A stretch of DNA of 64,000 nt from CAZHCA01 sp964530825 (GCA_964530825.1 CAZHCA010000011.1:1-64000), one strand, 5' to 3'; counted from the first letter of the stretch, positions 7,700 through 16,687 are shown. Translations and numbers: made by a program. The notes: generated by a model from the sequence alone, not told the origin.

Positions 7700-10201
7700 A
7701 TGATCTACGATATGCTATTTCTTCAAGTTATCCTGGGCTGTTCGCCATGGATTTGGCTGGCCATGCTGCTGCCGCTACTACTGGGTGCCCTGCTGGGTTG
7801 GCTGCTTTCTCGCCGTAGCGGTAACGCCTACGCTACTGCCGGTGGCAATGGTGACAATCGTAGCTTGCAAGCCCGCATCAATGCCCTGGAAAAAGAGCTG
7901 GCGGATTGGCGTTACAAACACGAGGAAAAAGATAAGCTCGCAGCGTCTTTACGCACTCAAGTCGGTGAGCTGGAAGCCGATAAAGCCAGTTTGCAAGCTC
8001 GCTTGAGTACTGCGGGGTCGGGCCCCGATGTTATTGAGAAGGATAATTACATCCTTTTCGACAAGAACGACAATACCAACCTGCAAGCCATCGAAGGGGT
8101 TACACCCGAACTGGAGGCCGTGCTCAAGCGCCATGGTGTCAACACCTGGGGCGACTTTGCTGCACTTGATAGGGCCCAACTCGAAACCTACATCCGCGAA
8201 GCGAACATCGATCCTGACGTTCTGGATACAGCGGGCATGCTGTTACTGGCCGCCCATGCACGCGATGGTAAGTGGGATGCCTTTATGGAGCAGCGCCTGC
8301 ACGTGGATCAGTACTACCTGCCGCTTGACCAGGAGGAGATTGGTTTCGATATTTCGAATAAAACTAACCTGCAAGCCATCAATGGGGTTACGCCCGAGCT
8401 GGAGGCCGTGCTCAAAGCCAACGGCATAAACACCTGGGGTGACTTAGCCAAACTGGATCGTGCTACGTTGCGGGGATTAGTGGCAGAAGCAGAAATGGAT
8501 CCCGATCGTTTCAACTACAACGGCACGCTTGCGATGGCTACCCTAGCCCGGGACGGTCGGTGGAACAACTTCAAACTTGCGCGCCGTCATTATTTAGGTT
8601 TGCCCCTCTTTACCGACGAGTCGGGCGCCGGAATGAACTTCGATACCAAGGACAATAGCCGGCTGACTGCCATCTACGGCATTACGCCCGAACTGGAGGC
8701 AACCTTGAAAGGCCGAGGCATCCGCACCTGGGCAGAGGTGGCAATGGTTAGCCAGGAAGAATTGCGCCGCGATATGGAACAAGCCGGTATTGATCCGGAT
8801 GGCGTCGACATGGAAAGTATTTTGCAAATGGCTGCACTGGCCCGCGACGGTAAGTGGGAGGAGTTTAAAACTGCCCGCTTTAAAGCGCAGCAAGCCCGTA
8901 TCGAAGCGTTAAACGAAAGGTTCGGCCAAAAAGACCTGAGCGTTGTAGATTACAATGCCCTGTTCTCTAATGATAATCTGCAAATCATTGAAGGAATCGG
9001 GCCTAAAGTCGAAGCCGTTTTAAAAGGGGCCGGTATCATGTCCTGGGAAGATCTTGCCGACCAATCGCCGGATGAGCTTCGTGCCATTCTCGATGTTGCT
9101 GGCTCGGCCTACAAAATGATGGATCCGGTCACATGGCCCAAACAAGCCAGGTTGGCAGTAGAGGGTAATTGGAATGAACTGATTGCTTACCAACGCTTTC
9201 TCGACGAAGGCCGCGCTGGCCAAGGTGATTTTGAAACACCTTCAAAAGTGAGCGAGCTGGCTGCTAAATCTGTCGGCTTTATCAGCGATGATAAGACGGA
9301 CCTGACGGTGATCGAGGGAATAGGTCCCAAGATACTTGAACTGTTGAAGAATAATGGCATTCGGGACTGGCACCACCTGGCAAATACTACGCCCGATCGG
9401 CTGCGGGAAATCTTAGGCGCCCAGGGTGATCGCTTCCGCTTCATCGATCCTGCTACCTGGCCTATCCAGGCGAAGATGGCCGACGCCGGTAATTGGAAAG
9501 ATCTCAAAGCTTACCAAGATTATTTGGTCGGCGGAGTGGATCCGGGTTCCAATCAAGCCGTCGAACCTTTCCGCCTGCCAAGCGGTGGTATCAATTATGC
9601 CGCGATTTTTCCGCAGAACGATAACCTACAGATCATCGAGGGGATTGGGCCTAAAATCGAAGAAGTGCTGAAAAAAGCCGGCGTTAATACCTGGACCGAA
9701 CTGGCCGTTAAAACTACAGAAGAATTAAAGACCATCCTGGAAGAGGCCGGTCCCGCTTACCGAATGCACGATCCTTCTTCCTGGCCGCGCCAGGCCAAGC
9801 TGGCCGGAGAAGGCAAATGGAATGAATTGGTGGAATACCAAAAATTCCTGGATACCGGACGCGAAACGACCGGTGACTTCGAAACCAAGGCCAAGGCCGA
9901 AGCGATGGCCATGAAGATCTTAGGATTTACCAATAATCCGGATGACCTAAAGGTTATCGAAGGCATCGGGCCGAAGATTGAAGAATTGCTCAAAAGCAAT
10001 GGCATCAATAACTGGTCTGACCTGGCAGGTGCCAGCGTACAAAGGCTGCAAGACGTCCTTGACCAGGCCGGCGATAACTACCGGCTTGCTAATCCAAGCA
10101 CCTGGCCGCGCCAGGCCGAGCTGGCCGCAGCAAATAAATGGGACGAACTAAAAAATTACCAGGACTTTTTGTCCGGCGGAGTAGATCCCAACCAGTCCTA
10201 A
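7700..10201 (+). CDS. Membrane-anchored protein with seven helix-hairpin-helix repeat units
   Basis: An 833-residue protein. It has an N-terminal hydrophobic segment (about 17-35), a short coiled-coil-like region (about 55-100), then seven repeats beginning near residues 127, 223, 320, 426, 534, 642 and 749. Each has a core such as LQIIEGIGPKIEEVLKKAG, the pattern of the FEN1-like H3TH/HhH family (COG3743 type). Repeats 1-3 have a 96-97 residue period and carry VTPELE or ITPELE instead of IGPK. Repeats 4-7 have a 106-108 period and are canonical. Repeats 4+5 and 6+7 form a duplicated unit of about 216 residues. HhH motifs usually bind the DNA backbone without sequence preference; the membrane anchor and OmpA neighbour suggest an envelope link, which is inference. 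No nuclease catalytic residues were recognised. Confidence 0.88.
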   Translation: MIYDMLFLQVILGCSPWIWLAMLLPLLLGALLGWLLSRRSGNAYATAGGNGDNRSLQARINALEKELADWRYKHEEKDKLAASLRTQVGELEADKASLQARLSTAGSGPDVIEKDNYILFDKNDNTNLQAIEGVTPELEAVLKRHGVNTWGDFAALDRAQLETYIREANIDPDVLDTAGMLLLAAHARDGKWDAFMEQRLHVDQYYLPLDQEEIGFDISNKTNLQAINGVTPELEAVLKANGINTWGDLAKLDRATLRGLVAEAEMDPDRFNYNGTLAMATLARDGRWNNFKLARRHYLGLPLFTDESGAGMNFDTKDNSRLTAIYGITPELEATLKGRGIRTWAEVAMVSQEELRRDMEQAGIDPDGVDMESILQMAALARDGKWEEFKTARFKAQQARIEALNERFGQKDLSVVDYNALFSNDNLQIIEGIGPKVEAVLKGAGIMSWEDLADQSPDELRAILDVAGSAYKMMDPVTWPKQARLAVEGNWNELIAYQRFLDEGRAGQGDFETPSKVSELAAKSVGFISDDKTDLTVIEGIGPKILELLKNNGIRDWHHLANTTPDRLREILGAQGDRFRFIDPATWPIQAKMADAGNWKDLKAYQDYLVGGVDPGSNQAVEPFRLPSGGINYAAIFPQNDNLQIIEGIGPKIEEVLKKAGVNTWTELAVKTTEELKTILEEAGPAYRMHDPSSWPRQAKLAGEGKWNELVEYQKFLDTGRETTGDFETKAKAEAMAMKILGFTNNPDDLKVIEGIGPKIEELLKSNGINNWSDLAGASVQRLQDVLDQAGDNYRLANPSTWPRQAELAAANKWDELKNYQDFLSGGVDPNQS

Positions 10202-10233
10202 CATCTACCTTTGGAAAATTGCGAAAAACCAGC

Positions 10234-10264
10234 GCCGCTTCCTCTATTTTGTGGAGGAAGCGGC
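10234..10264 (+). terminator. Hairpin terminator or attenuator after the HhH-array gene
   Basis: A perfect 11-bp stem: GCCGCTTCCTC (10234-10244) pairs with GAGGAAGCGGC (10254-10264) around a 9-nt loop. The following tract (TTCTCTTACCTTT) is pyrimidine-rich but not a clean T-run, so termination may be partial. Confidence 0.6.
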
Positions 10265-10301
10265 TTCTCTTACCTTTACACCTCAAATTCAAATTTGACA
10301 C

Positions 10302-10808
10302 ATGCAAAAAGTCATCACGGTAACTGCTCACACCCAACTCGCAGAAAGTGTAACGTTTACTGAGACGGAATATCCGCTGATCAACCAGCACCTGGCTGAG
10401 GGTTGGGAAATCGATGATATGGAGGTTGTTGAGCTGGACGCTTCTCAGCACCACTACGCCATTGTTTTTGTTCTGGAGAAAGAGGAAAATGACGAAAAGG
10501 AGGAAGAAGAAGATGTTGACGAAGAAAATTGGCCCATCGATACGACGGACCGCGAGAGTTTTTCCATCTTTTTAGGGGTAGACAACGAGACCGAAGCCGC
10601 CATGAAAGACGCTGGTCTCAAGGATTGGGCTATGGTGGCTGCTATTGATGCGCGTCAACTGCACCACTATTTCCTGAAGGCTGGAATCGTACCCAAAGAA
10701 GTTGAGCCCGCTGCGATCATTGAGCAGGCGCGTTTGGCTGATGCCGGCGATTGGAAGGGCTTTTTCAATTACCGGGACAGCTTGATCCAGGATTCCGACG
10801 CCGATTAA
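10302..10808 (+). CDS. Small acidic protein with one divergent HhH-like unit
   Basis: A 168-residue protein. The N-terminal 60 residues look like a small DUF4177-like fold (INQHLAEGWEIDDMEVVEL, then AIVFVLEKE). An acidic linker rich in Glu and Asp follows (about 62-85). The C-terminal 75 residues align by eye with repeat 1 of the upstream array: GVDNETEAAMKDAGLKDW parallels GVTPELEAVLKRHGVNTW, followed by the same ARLADAGDWKGF-type closing helix. It lacks the IGPK glycines, so it may have lost nucleic-acid binding and kept a protein-protein role. A strong hairpin and a near-consensus TACCTTTA box separate it from the array gene, so it may have its own promoter. Function unknown. Confidence 0.75.
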   Translation: MQKVITVTAHTQLAESVTFTETEYPLINQHLAEGWEIDDMEVVELDASQHHYAIVFVLEKEENDEKEEEEDVDEENWPIDTTDRESFSIFLGVDNETEAAMKDAGLKDWAMVAAIDARQLHHYFLKAGIVPKEVEPAAIIEQARLADAGDWKGFFNYRDSLIQDSDAD

Positions 10809-10865
10809 TGCGATCTTTTTCCTGGCTGGCTTGTTTCTCTTAAATTGTTTTAATTAAAAATTGCT

Positions 10866-11603
10866 ATGTCCTACCTAAAACAAGCTGTACATCTGTTGCT
10901 TTTGCTTTCGGGATGGCTCGCGGTTTACTTTTTCCCTGGGCAGCCTCTTGCTGCACAGAGCGACCCCAAAGCGGAAGCATTGGCTATTTCGGTTATGGAT
11001 GCTATGGGCGGACTGGAATCCTGGGAGGCTGTTCGCTATGTTCGGTGGACCTTTGCAGGCGCCCGCACCCTCACCTGGGACAAGCATGGCCAGCGCGTAC
11101 GTATCGACTTTCCCGGTAAAGATCGCATCTATTTACTGGATCTGGCAACAGATACTGGCAGGGTGCAACAAACCGGTGTGGTGCTAACTCACCCCGATAC
11201 CATTGCTAAATACGTGACGGAAGGTCAGTATATTTTTATCAATGACAGTTATTGGCTAGCGATGCCTTTTAAAATGCTCGATCCAGGGGTTACCCTGAAG
11301 CATCTGGGCGAAACCCGCACCCTACAGGGAAACGAGCCAGCCTTGAGTATAGAAATGACCTTCGACCAGGTTGGATTTACGCCCCAAAATAAATACATCG
11401 TGCGCATCGATCCCGAGTCGAAGCTTATCAAGGAATGGTCCTACTACCGCGATGCCACGGACCCGGAACCTTCACTGACAACACATTGGAAAGATTATCA
11501 AACCTACGGCAAGGTGAAACTTTCGGGCGATCGCGGCCGGGTTCAGTTAACCGATATCGCCGTGATGGATGAAGTGTCGAAGGATTTCTTTAATCCCTTC
11601 TGA
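10866..11603 (+). CDS. Exported LolA-like protein of unknown function
   Basis: A 245-residue protein with a signal peptide (about residues 1-31, ending AQS). The body has the alternating beta-strand character of LolA/LolB-like outer-membrane lipoprotein-sorting folds: ALAISVMDAMGGLESWEAVR, then a WTFAGARTLTWD strand pair and repeated amphipathic strands to the C-terminus. Similar proteins are common in Bacteroidota and are usually annotated only as hypothetical or LolA-like. The substrate is not predictable. It follows the small HhH-like gene by 57 nt and converges with the DUF3293 gene, 8 nt from its end. Confidence 0.7.
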   Translation: MSYLKQAVHLLLLLSGWLAVYFFPGQPLAAQSDPKAEALAISVMDAMGGLESWEAVRYVRWTFAGARTLTWDKHGQRVRIDFPGKDRIYLLDLATDTGRVQQTGVVLTHPDTIAKYVTEGQYIFINDSYWLAMPFKMLDPGVTLKHLGETRTLQGNEPALSIEMTFDQVGFTPQNKYIVRIDPESKLIKEWSYYRDATDPEPSLTTHWKDYQTYGKVKLSGDRGRVQLTDIAVMDEVSKDFFNPF

Positions 11604-11611
11604 ATCCCATC

Positions 11612-12025
11612 CTATGTTAGTGCCAACCATACCAACAACGCAGGGCCTCCTTTTTCACCATATAGGAAAGCCAGTTGGCCGTAGGTCCGTCCGATTTTGC
11701 TAGCAACCTCGAAAGAGATTCCGAGAAGGAGCAGGCTTGCCTCGGGGGGCCAGCTAGCCTCCAGACCTTCACCCGTACCGGGGAAAGTAAGAAAGTCGGT
11801 TTTTTCCAAGTCGGCCAGTAATTGGGCCTGCCGCTGCGCATTAACTTGCGGGAGCAATAGTTGGGAGCCAGGATTACAAGCCGTAAGGTAGGCCCAGGTT
11901 TGCCGGTGGTGTTTTTCCAGTAGGCGGTCGAGTGCCGGATGGTGTTGGCCGATTTTTATAGTCAATGGCGGATCATATACCCGGTAAAGTGTGTTATAGT
12001 AAGCAGTTTTCAAAGAAGAATGCAT
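11612..12025 (-). CDS. DUF3293 family protein
   Basis: About 137 residues from the ATG at 12025; an upstream in-frame TTG at 12046 is possible but less likely. It begins with TAYYNTLYRVYDPPLT and contains the conserved WAYLTACNPGSQ segment and a C-terminal FEVASKIGRTYGQLAFLYG region. These fit DUF3293, a small cytoplasmic family of unknown function. No catalytic motif or signal peptide is seen. It is transcribed divergently from yidC. Confidence 0.75.
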   Translation of the reverse strand: MHSSLKTAYYNTLYRVYDPPLTIKIGQHHPALDRLLEKHHRQTWAYLTACNPGSQLLLPQVNAQRQAQLLADLEKTDFLTFPGTGEGLEASWPPEASLLLLGISFEVASKIGRTYGQLAFLYGEKGGPALLVWLALT

Positions 12026-12110
12026 AAAGCCCTTTTTGTGAAACAATTACAGGGAAGGGGATAACCGCCAAAAAGCATAAAGCAATTAGGATAATCCCCC
12101 TTGAATATCG

Positions 12111-12118
12111 TACTTTTG
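12111..12118 (+). promoter_or_regulatory. -7 promoter box for yidC
   Basis: TACTTTTG matches TAnnTTTG exactly and leaves a leader of about 75 nt before the yidC ATG at 12198. Confidence 0.55.
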
Positions 12119-12197
12119 CAGAGTTTTTAGAGAAAGCGATTCGAAGGCAGGAGAAAGAATAGCAGTAGCAGCACTTTCGGACCGTGAAAAACGCGTT

Positions 12198-14123
12198 ATG
12201 GATAGAAATACTTTCATTGGAATAGCACTAATTTTCATCCTCTTTTTCGTGTGGCAGTACTTTGTTACGCCCTCGCCGGAAGAGATCCGCGAGCAAAAAC
12301 GAGTGGAGGACTCCATTGCGTTGGCACAGCGGCAGGCCGACTCCTTGGCGCAACTCGGACAACTTACCGCCGATGCGGCGGCCTATAACCCCACACCTGC
12401 CGATACCGCCCGGGAAGTGGAATCGGATTCAGTAGCAGAGCTGCGCCTGAGTCAGGATTTCGGCCCATTTGCTCCAGCTGCTAAAGGGACAGCACAGCAA
12501 ATCCAACTCGAAAATGAAAAAATCAGGGTGACTTTATCTAGTAAGGGCGGTCGGGTCACCGAGGTGTTGCTCAAGGAATACGATAAGGTCGTAAAGGGCT
12601 CCAAACCCAAAGAGACGGAAAAAGAGCCGGTTCGGCTTCTTGCAGACCCCAAAAATAAATTTCATTATTTCTTACCGGTCTCCAACCTGCCTGCAGGCGG
12701 CGTAAATACCCAGGACCTGTACTTCGAAATAGCCGAACAATCGGCCGATGGAGTCACTTTTCGCGCTCCGGCCGGAGCAGGGCGCTACTTTGAGCAGACT
12801 TATCATTTAGAGCAAGACGGATACCAGATCGATTATCAGATTAAACTCGAGGGGTTGAACGGTGTGCTCGACCGCTCACAACCCAAAATCACCCTGAATT
12901 GGGAAAACTACCTAGATAAACTAGAAAAGAACGTCGATATCGAACGCACCTATTCGACCGTCTACTACAAGCCGGTCGACGGTAACATCGACAATTGTAA
13001 CAAACAGCGCAATGACCGGGATGTCATTGATAACAAACCGTTGAAATGGGTCGCCCACGCCAATCAGTTTTTTACCAGTGTGTTGATTGCCGAAAACAGT
13101 TTTCCGGGCGGTGTGATGGAAACGCAAAAACTAGACGAAAATTCAAGCGATCTGGAGCTGGTTAAGTCGACCGTCGAGATACCGGTAGCCGGAGATAACC
13201 AGGAGACGTTCGCGATGAATTTGTACGTGGGCCCCAACGAGTTTGATCGCCTGCGCGACATTGGCTATGATCTGCAAGACGTGGTGCCTTTCGGTTGGTC
13301 GATTTTCGGTACGGTTAACCGGTGGATTATCCGGCCACTCTTTAGCTGGCTGTCGAGTTTCATCGGTAGTGCGGGAATTATCATCCTGATGCTGACCCTA
13401 TTGGTAAAACTCCTCCTGTACCCACTCACGTACCGCATGTTATACTCCCAGTCGAAAATGAGTGCCTTGAAGCCGCAACTCGAGCAGGTTCGTTCTAAGA
13501 ATAAAGAAGACCAACAGGCTCAGCAAATGGAGACTATGAAGCTGTACCGCGAAAACGGGGTGAATCCGTTGGGAGGATGCTTGCCAATGTTGGCGCAAAT
13601 GCCGATCTGGATCGCCTTGTATCGGTTCTTCCCCGCCTCGATCGAATTCCGGCAGGCAAGCTTTCTGTGGGCCAATGACTTAAGTACGTACGATGAGTTT
13701 TTCCATTTGCCCTTTGATATTCCTTATTTCGGGGCGCACGTAAGTTTGTTTACTTTGCTTTGGGCCTTGACCACCCTTATCTATACCTATTACAATACCC
13801 GCCACATGGACATGTCGGCCAATCCAGCCATGAAGTATATGCAGTACATCATGCCGGTCATGTTCCTCGGCTTTTTCAATAGCTTTGCCTCGGGCCTTAC
13901 CTGTTATCTGCTGTTCAGTAACTTACTCAATATTACCCAGACGCTGGTTACGAAGAACTATATCATCGATCAGAAAAAGATTGAGCGTAACCTGGCTGAA
14001 TACCGCAAGAAGCCCAAGAAGAAAAACACCTTTCAGCAGCGCCTGGAAGAGGCCTTGAAGGAGCAAAAAAAGCAGCAGGAACAGCAAAAACAAAAGCAAG
14101 CCAAGGGCCGCAAGCGGAAATAA
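12198..14123 (+). CDS. yidC: Membrane protein insertase YidC
   Basis: Inserts and folds inner-membrane proteins, alone or with SecYEG. The 641-residue product has an N-terminal membrane helix (about 5-24), a large periplasmic beta domain with a long insertion typical of Gram-negative YidC, and the C-terminal five-helix core. That core includes TLLVKLLLYPLTYRM, the cytoplasmic coiled coil (SKMSALKPQLEQVRSK) and MLAQMPIWIALYRFF. The tail is highly charged and rich in Gln and Lys (residues about 605-641), likely contacting ribosomes. It is driven by its own upstream box and converges with the AcpH-like gene, 3 nt away. Confidence 0.97.
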   Translation: MDRNTFIGIALIFILFFVWQYFVTPSPEEIREQKRVEDSIALAQRQADSLAQLGQLTADAAAYNPTPADTAREVESDSVAELRLSQDFGPFAPAAKGTAQQIQLENEKIRVTLSSKGGRVTEVLLKEYDKVVKGSKPKETEKEPVRLLADPKNKFHYFLPVSNLPAGGVNTQDLYFEIAEQSADGVTFRAPAGAGRYFEQTYHLEQDGYQIDYQIKLEGLNGVLDRSQPKITLNWENYLDKLEKNVDIERTYSTVYYKPVDGNIDNCNKQRNDRDVIDNKPLKWVAHANQFFTSVLIAENSFPGGVMETQKLDENSSDLELVKSTVEIPVAGDNQETFAMNLYVGPNEFDRLRDIGYDLQDVVPFGWSIFGTVNRWIIRPLFSWLSSFIGSAGIIILMLTLLVKLLLYPLTYRMLYSQSKMSALKPQLEQVRSKNKEDQQAQQMETMKLYRENGVNPLGGCLPMLAQMPIWIALYRFFPASIEFRQASFLWANDLSTYDEFFHLPFDIPYFGAHVSLFTLLWALTTLIYTYYNTRHMDMSANPAMKYMQYIMPVMFLGFFNSFASGLTCYLLFSNLLNITQTLVTKNYIIDQKKIERNLAEYRKKPKKKNTFQQRLEEALKEQKKQQEQQKQKQAKGRKRK

Positions 14124-14126
14124 TCA

Positions 14127-14717
14127 TCAGGAGTAATCCACCTCACAGGCGAGCGTTACCATTTGGTACACATCGGGGAAAAAAGCATTGAAATCGTCGT
14201 TCAGGCCAACCTCATTTTCCAGCAAGCTTTCCAGGGCCCCCTCCAAGTATTCGGGGCGGCTGGTGCGTTTTTTCAACCGGTCAATGGCCTCTCTGATACC
14301 GTCTAGGGTGCCGTAGCGCATCAACCAATCATCCTCGATCATATGGGAAACCCGCCGTTGTAATCGCTCGGGCATCACCGGATAGAAGTCTTCCAAAATG
14401 CGATACATTTCCTGAGTGAAAGAGGCCAGGTCCTGGTCCGAGTAGCGGCCCCAGTTTTTCACTAAAAAATAATCGTAGTAAATATCGACCAGCACTGAAG
14501 CGTACTTATGATGACGATTGTGCAGCCGGCGAGTACTCCGGCGCACCACGGGGTGCTGGTCGGTGAAGGAGTCAATGCGACGGTGTAGTTGAATGCCGGC
14601 TCGAATAGGGTCGGGCAAGTGAGCGAGCTGGTCATTATGCAGGTAATCCCCGAGGAAGTTTCCGACGATCAGCTCGGGTTTGCGGCACGACAGGAAAAGG
14701 TGAGCGAGAAAATTCAT
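14127..14717 (-). CDS. AcpH-like acyl carrier protein phosphodiesterase
   Basis: A 196-residue protein from the ATG at 14717; two in-frame ATGs lie just upstream, at 14726 and 14732. It begins MNFLAHLFLS, the family's hallmark start, followed by GNFLGDYL and later IQLHRRIDSFTDQHPVV and YYDYFLVKNW. Together these give the His/Asp-rich HD-like metal site of AcpH (DUF479). AcpH removes the 4'-phosphopantetheine arm from acyl carrier protein; many Bacteroidota members are annotated this way without tests. It is divergent from ychF. Confidence 0.88.
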   Translation of the reverse strand: MNFLAHLFLSCRKPELIVGNFLGDYLHNDQLAHLPDPIRAGIQLHRRIDSFTDQHPVVRRSTRRLHNRHHKYASVLVDIYYDYFLVKNWGRYSDQDLASFTQEMYRILEDFYPVMPERLQRRVSHMIEDDWLMRYGTLDGIREAIDRLKKRTSRPEYLEGALESLLENEVGLNDDFNAFFPDVYQMVTLACEVDYS

Positions 14718-14791
14718 ACGCTGCATTTTCAAGGTACATAACTAAAACGTTCCAGTCGGGTGAATTGATTGGTGAAGCCAATTTATTCCGC

Positions 14792-14799
14792 TATCTTTG
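14792..14799 (+). promoter_or_regulatory. -7 promoter box for ychF
   Basis: TATCTTTG, a perfect consensus match. Its position implies a transcript start near 14803, which supports translation from the ATG at 14844 rather than an upstream in-frame ATG at 14769. Confidence 0.65.
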
Positions 14800-14843
14800 G
14801 CGCGTTTTTTACCCGACTTTACCAAACCAATACTTCCTTCGAC

Positions 14844-15944
14844 ATGGCGCTTCAAGCAGGCATTGTAGGATTGCCCAACGTAGGGAAATCCACCCTTTTC
14901 AACGCGCTTACCTCGGCCAAGGCGCTAGCGGCCAACTACCCATTCGCCACTAAAGATCCCAACCTGGGGATCATCACAGTGCCCGATTACCGCCTCGACA
15001 AGTTAGCCGAGTTGGTAGGTCCGCAAAAGGTCATTCCCACAACCGTAGAAATCTTGGATATTGCAGGCTTGATTAAAGGTGCGAGTCAAGGGGAAGGTCT
15101 GGGGAACCAATTCCTGGCCAATATTCGAGAAGTAGACGCCATCGTACACGTGGTGCGTTGCTTTGAAGACGGCAACGTCGTTCACGTTGATGGTGAGGTT
15201 GACCCGGTCCGTGATAAAGAGACGATCGATACCGAACTCATCCTCAAAGATATTGATACGGTCGAAAAGCGGCTGGAAAAACTTCGTAAAAACGCCAAAT
15301 CGGCCGAAAAGGAAGCCATCAGGGCGGTAGCTATCGCCGAGCGTATCCTAGAGCACTTGAGCAATGAAAAACCGGCTCGTTTGTTTCCCTTGGAAAATGA
15401 AGAAGAGGGAGCCTTGTTGCACGACATGATGCTGCTCACTGGTAAACCCATTCTCTACGTCTGCAACGTGGATATGGATTCCGTTCATGAAGGGAATGAG
15501 CACACCCGCAGATTCTGCAAGGCAGTGAAAGACGAAAATGCGCAGACTATCCTGATCAGCGCCGGTATCGAGGCGGATATTGCCGAACTGGAGACCCGCG
15601 AAGAGCGCCAGGAATTTCTGGAAGATATGGGGCTCAGCGAACCCGGTGTCAACAAGCTCATCCGGGCCACCTACGATTTGCTCGATCTTATTACCTATTT
15701 TACCGCCGGTGATAAAGAGGTACGCGCCTGGACTATCCAGCGTGGCACCAAGGCACCGCAGGCAGCGGGCGTAATCCACACCGATTTTGAAAAAGGATTT
15801 ATCCGCGCCGAGGTCATTAAGTATACCGATTTCGTGACCCACGGGTCCGAAGCAGCCGTTAAGGAAGCCGGCAAAATGGGCGTAGAAGGTAAAGAATACG
15901 TCGTGATGGACGGCGACGTAATGCACTTCCGATTCAATGTGTAG
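14844..15944 (+). CDS. ychF: Redox-regulated ATPase YchF (Obg-related)
   Basis: A 366-residue P-loop protein of the TRAFAC class that prefers ATP and associates with ribosomes and stress responses. It starts MALQAGIVGLPNVGKSTLFN (Walker A). It then shows FATKDPNLGII, DIAGLIKGASQGEGLGNQFL (G3), the NVDM segment in the nucleotide-specificity position (canonical NxxE-type in the family), and a C-terminal TGS-like domain with AVKEAGKMGVEGKEYVVMDGDV. The ATG at 14844 is preferred because the promoter box lies inside the longer 391-codon frame. It converges with porT with a 2-nt gap. Confidence 0.96.
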   Translation: MALQAGIVGLPNVGKSTLFNALTSAKALAANYPFATKDPNLGIITVPDYRLDKLAELVGPQKVIPTTVEILDIAGLIKGASQGEGLGNQFLANIREVDAIVHVVRCFEDGNVVHVDGEVDPVRDKETIDTELILKDIDTVEKRLEKLRKNAKSAEKEAIRAVAIAERILEHLSNEKPARLFPLENEEEGALLHDMMLLTGKPILYVCNVDMDSVHEGNEHTRRFCKAVKDENAQTILISAGIEADIAELETREERQEFLEDMGLSEPGVNKLIRATYDLLDLITYFTAGDKEVRAWTIQRGTKAPQAAGVIHTDFEKGFIRAEVIKYTDFVTHGSEAAVKEAGKMGVEGKEYVVMDGDVMHFRFNV

Positions 15945-15946
15945 TC

Positions 15947-16687
15947 TTAACCCTCGAAGTGGAGCGAAACGGTAAAAGTGCGGCTCAGGATTTTTTCCAA
16001 GACGGTTGACTCTTCGATATTGTCATTAAAAATTAAGGTGTTGCCGATTCCGTGCGAGACCTTTAGTTCAGGCGAGAAGATGAAGAAGGGAAAGAAAAAC
16101 TGCACCCCTGCCCCATACTCTAAGGAGAAATCATTGGGGGAGATCCGGACTAGATTTTCCGCCTGTTTGGTGCGTGAATCGCTGGCAACGTCGAAACCGT
16201 ATTTCACCCCGCCGATTATAAAAAGCCGCATATCATTGAACGGTGCGGATTTGTAACGTACGTGAAAGGGGAGTTCTACAAAAACCGATTCTACCGAACG
16301 CTGTGTCGTTTCGGAAACCCGGGAGTTTTTTCCGTAAACGATCTGGCGCTCCGAAAAAGACAGGGTAGGCAGGAAACGCAGGTCGAAATACTCGCCCAAT
16401 TTCAAGTTAGTTACAATACCTAAGTTAAAACCCGGACCACTTAGAGACTCCACCGTCTGAATGCTGTCGCTGAAGATAAATTCCTCCGACTGAAAAGGCT
16501 TAAAATGGCCCGAGTTCAGGCCCAGCGTGATTCCGAAGTAGTAAGGTTTTCGCTGGAAGCTTCGGAAGTTATAATTTTTGCTGCCGCCCTGGCCGAAAAG
16601 GGCAGGACTAAAAAAAACGCAGATCAGGGCCAGGGCTACCTGGTAGCCGTGTAGATAGAGCAGACGCCTAAGGTTAATGGTTTGCAT
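15947..16687 (-). CDS. porT: Type IX secretion system component PorT (SprT)
   Basis: A 246-residue outer-membrane protein with a signal peptide ending near FGQG (about residue 33). The FNLGIVTNL region, the central ELPFHVRYKSAPFNDMR segment and FFFPFFIFSPELKVSHG near the end match the PorT/SprT family of Bacteroidota. PorT is needed for type IX secretion and, in gliders, for motility. Its gene neighbours ubiE in many members of the phylum, as here; the first 52 nt lie inside the ubiE reading frame. Its presence predicts T9SS-exported proteins elsewhere in the genome. Confidence 0.93.
   Translation of the reverse strand: MQTINLRRLLYLHGYQVALALICVFFSPALFGQGGSKNYNFRSFQRKPYYFGITLGLNSGHFKPFQSEEFIFSDSIQTVESLSGPGFNLGIVTNLKLGEYFDLRFLPTLSFSERQIVYGKNSRVSETTQRSVESVFVELPFHVRYKSAPFNDMRLFIIGGVKYGFDVASDSRTKQAENLVRISPNDFSLEYGAGVQFFFPFFIFSPELKVSHGIGNTLIFNDNIEESTVLEKILSRTFTVSLHFEG

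Noticed and set aside
8078..10100. DNA-level tandem repeats suggesting a CRISPR or satellite
   Set aside because: The periodicity follows codons of a single reading frame and reflects protein repeats; there are no uniform short repeats with spacers.
14769..14843. Upstream ATG giving YchF 25 extra residues
   Set aside because: The promoter box at 14792-14799 lies inside that extension, and family members begin near the inner ATG.
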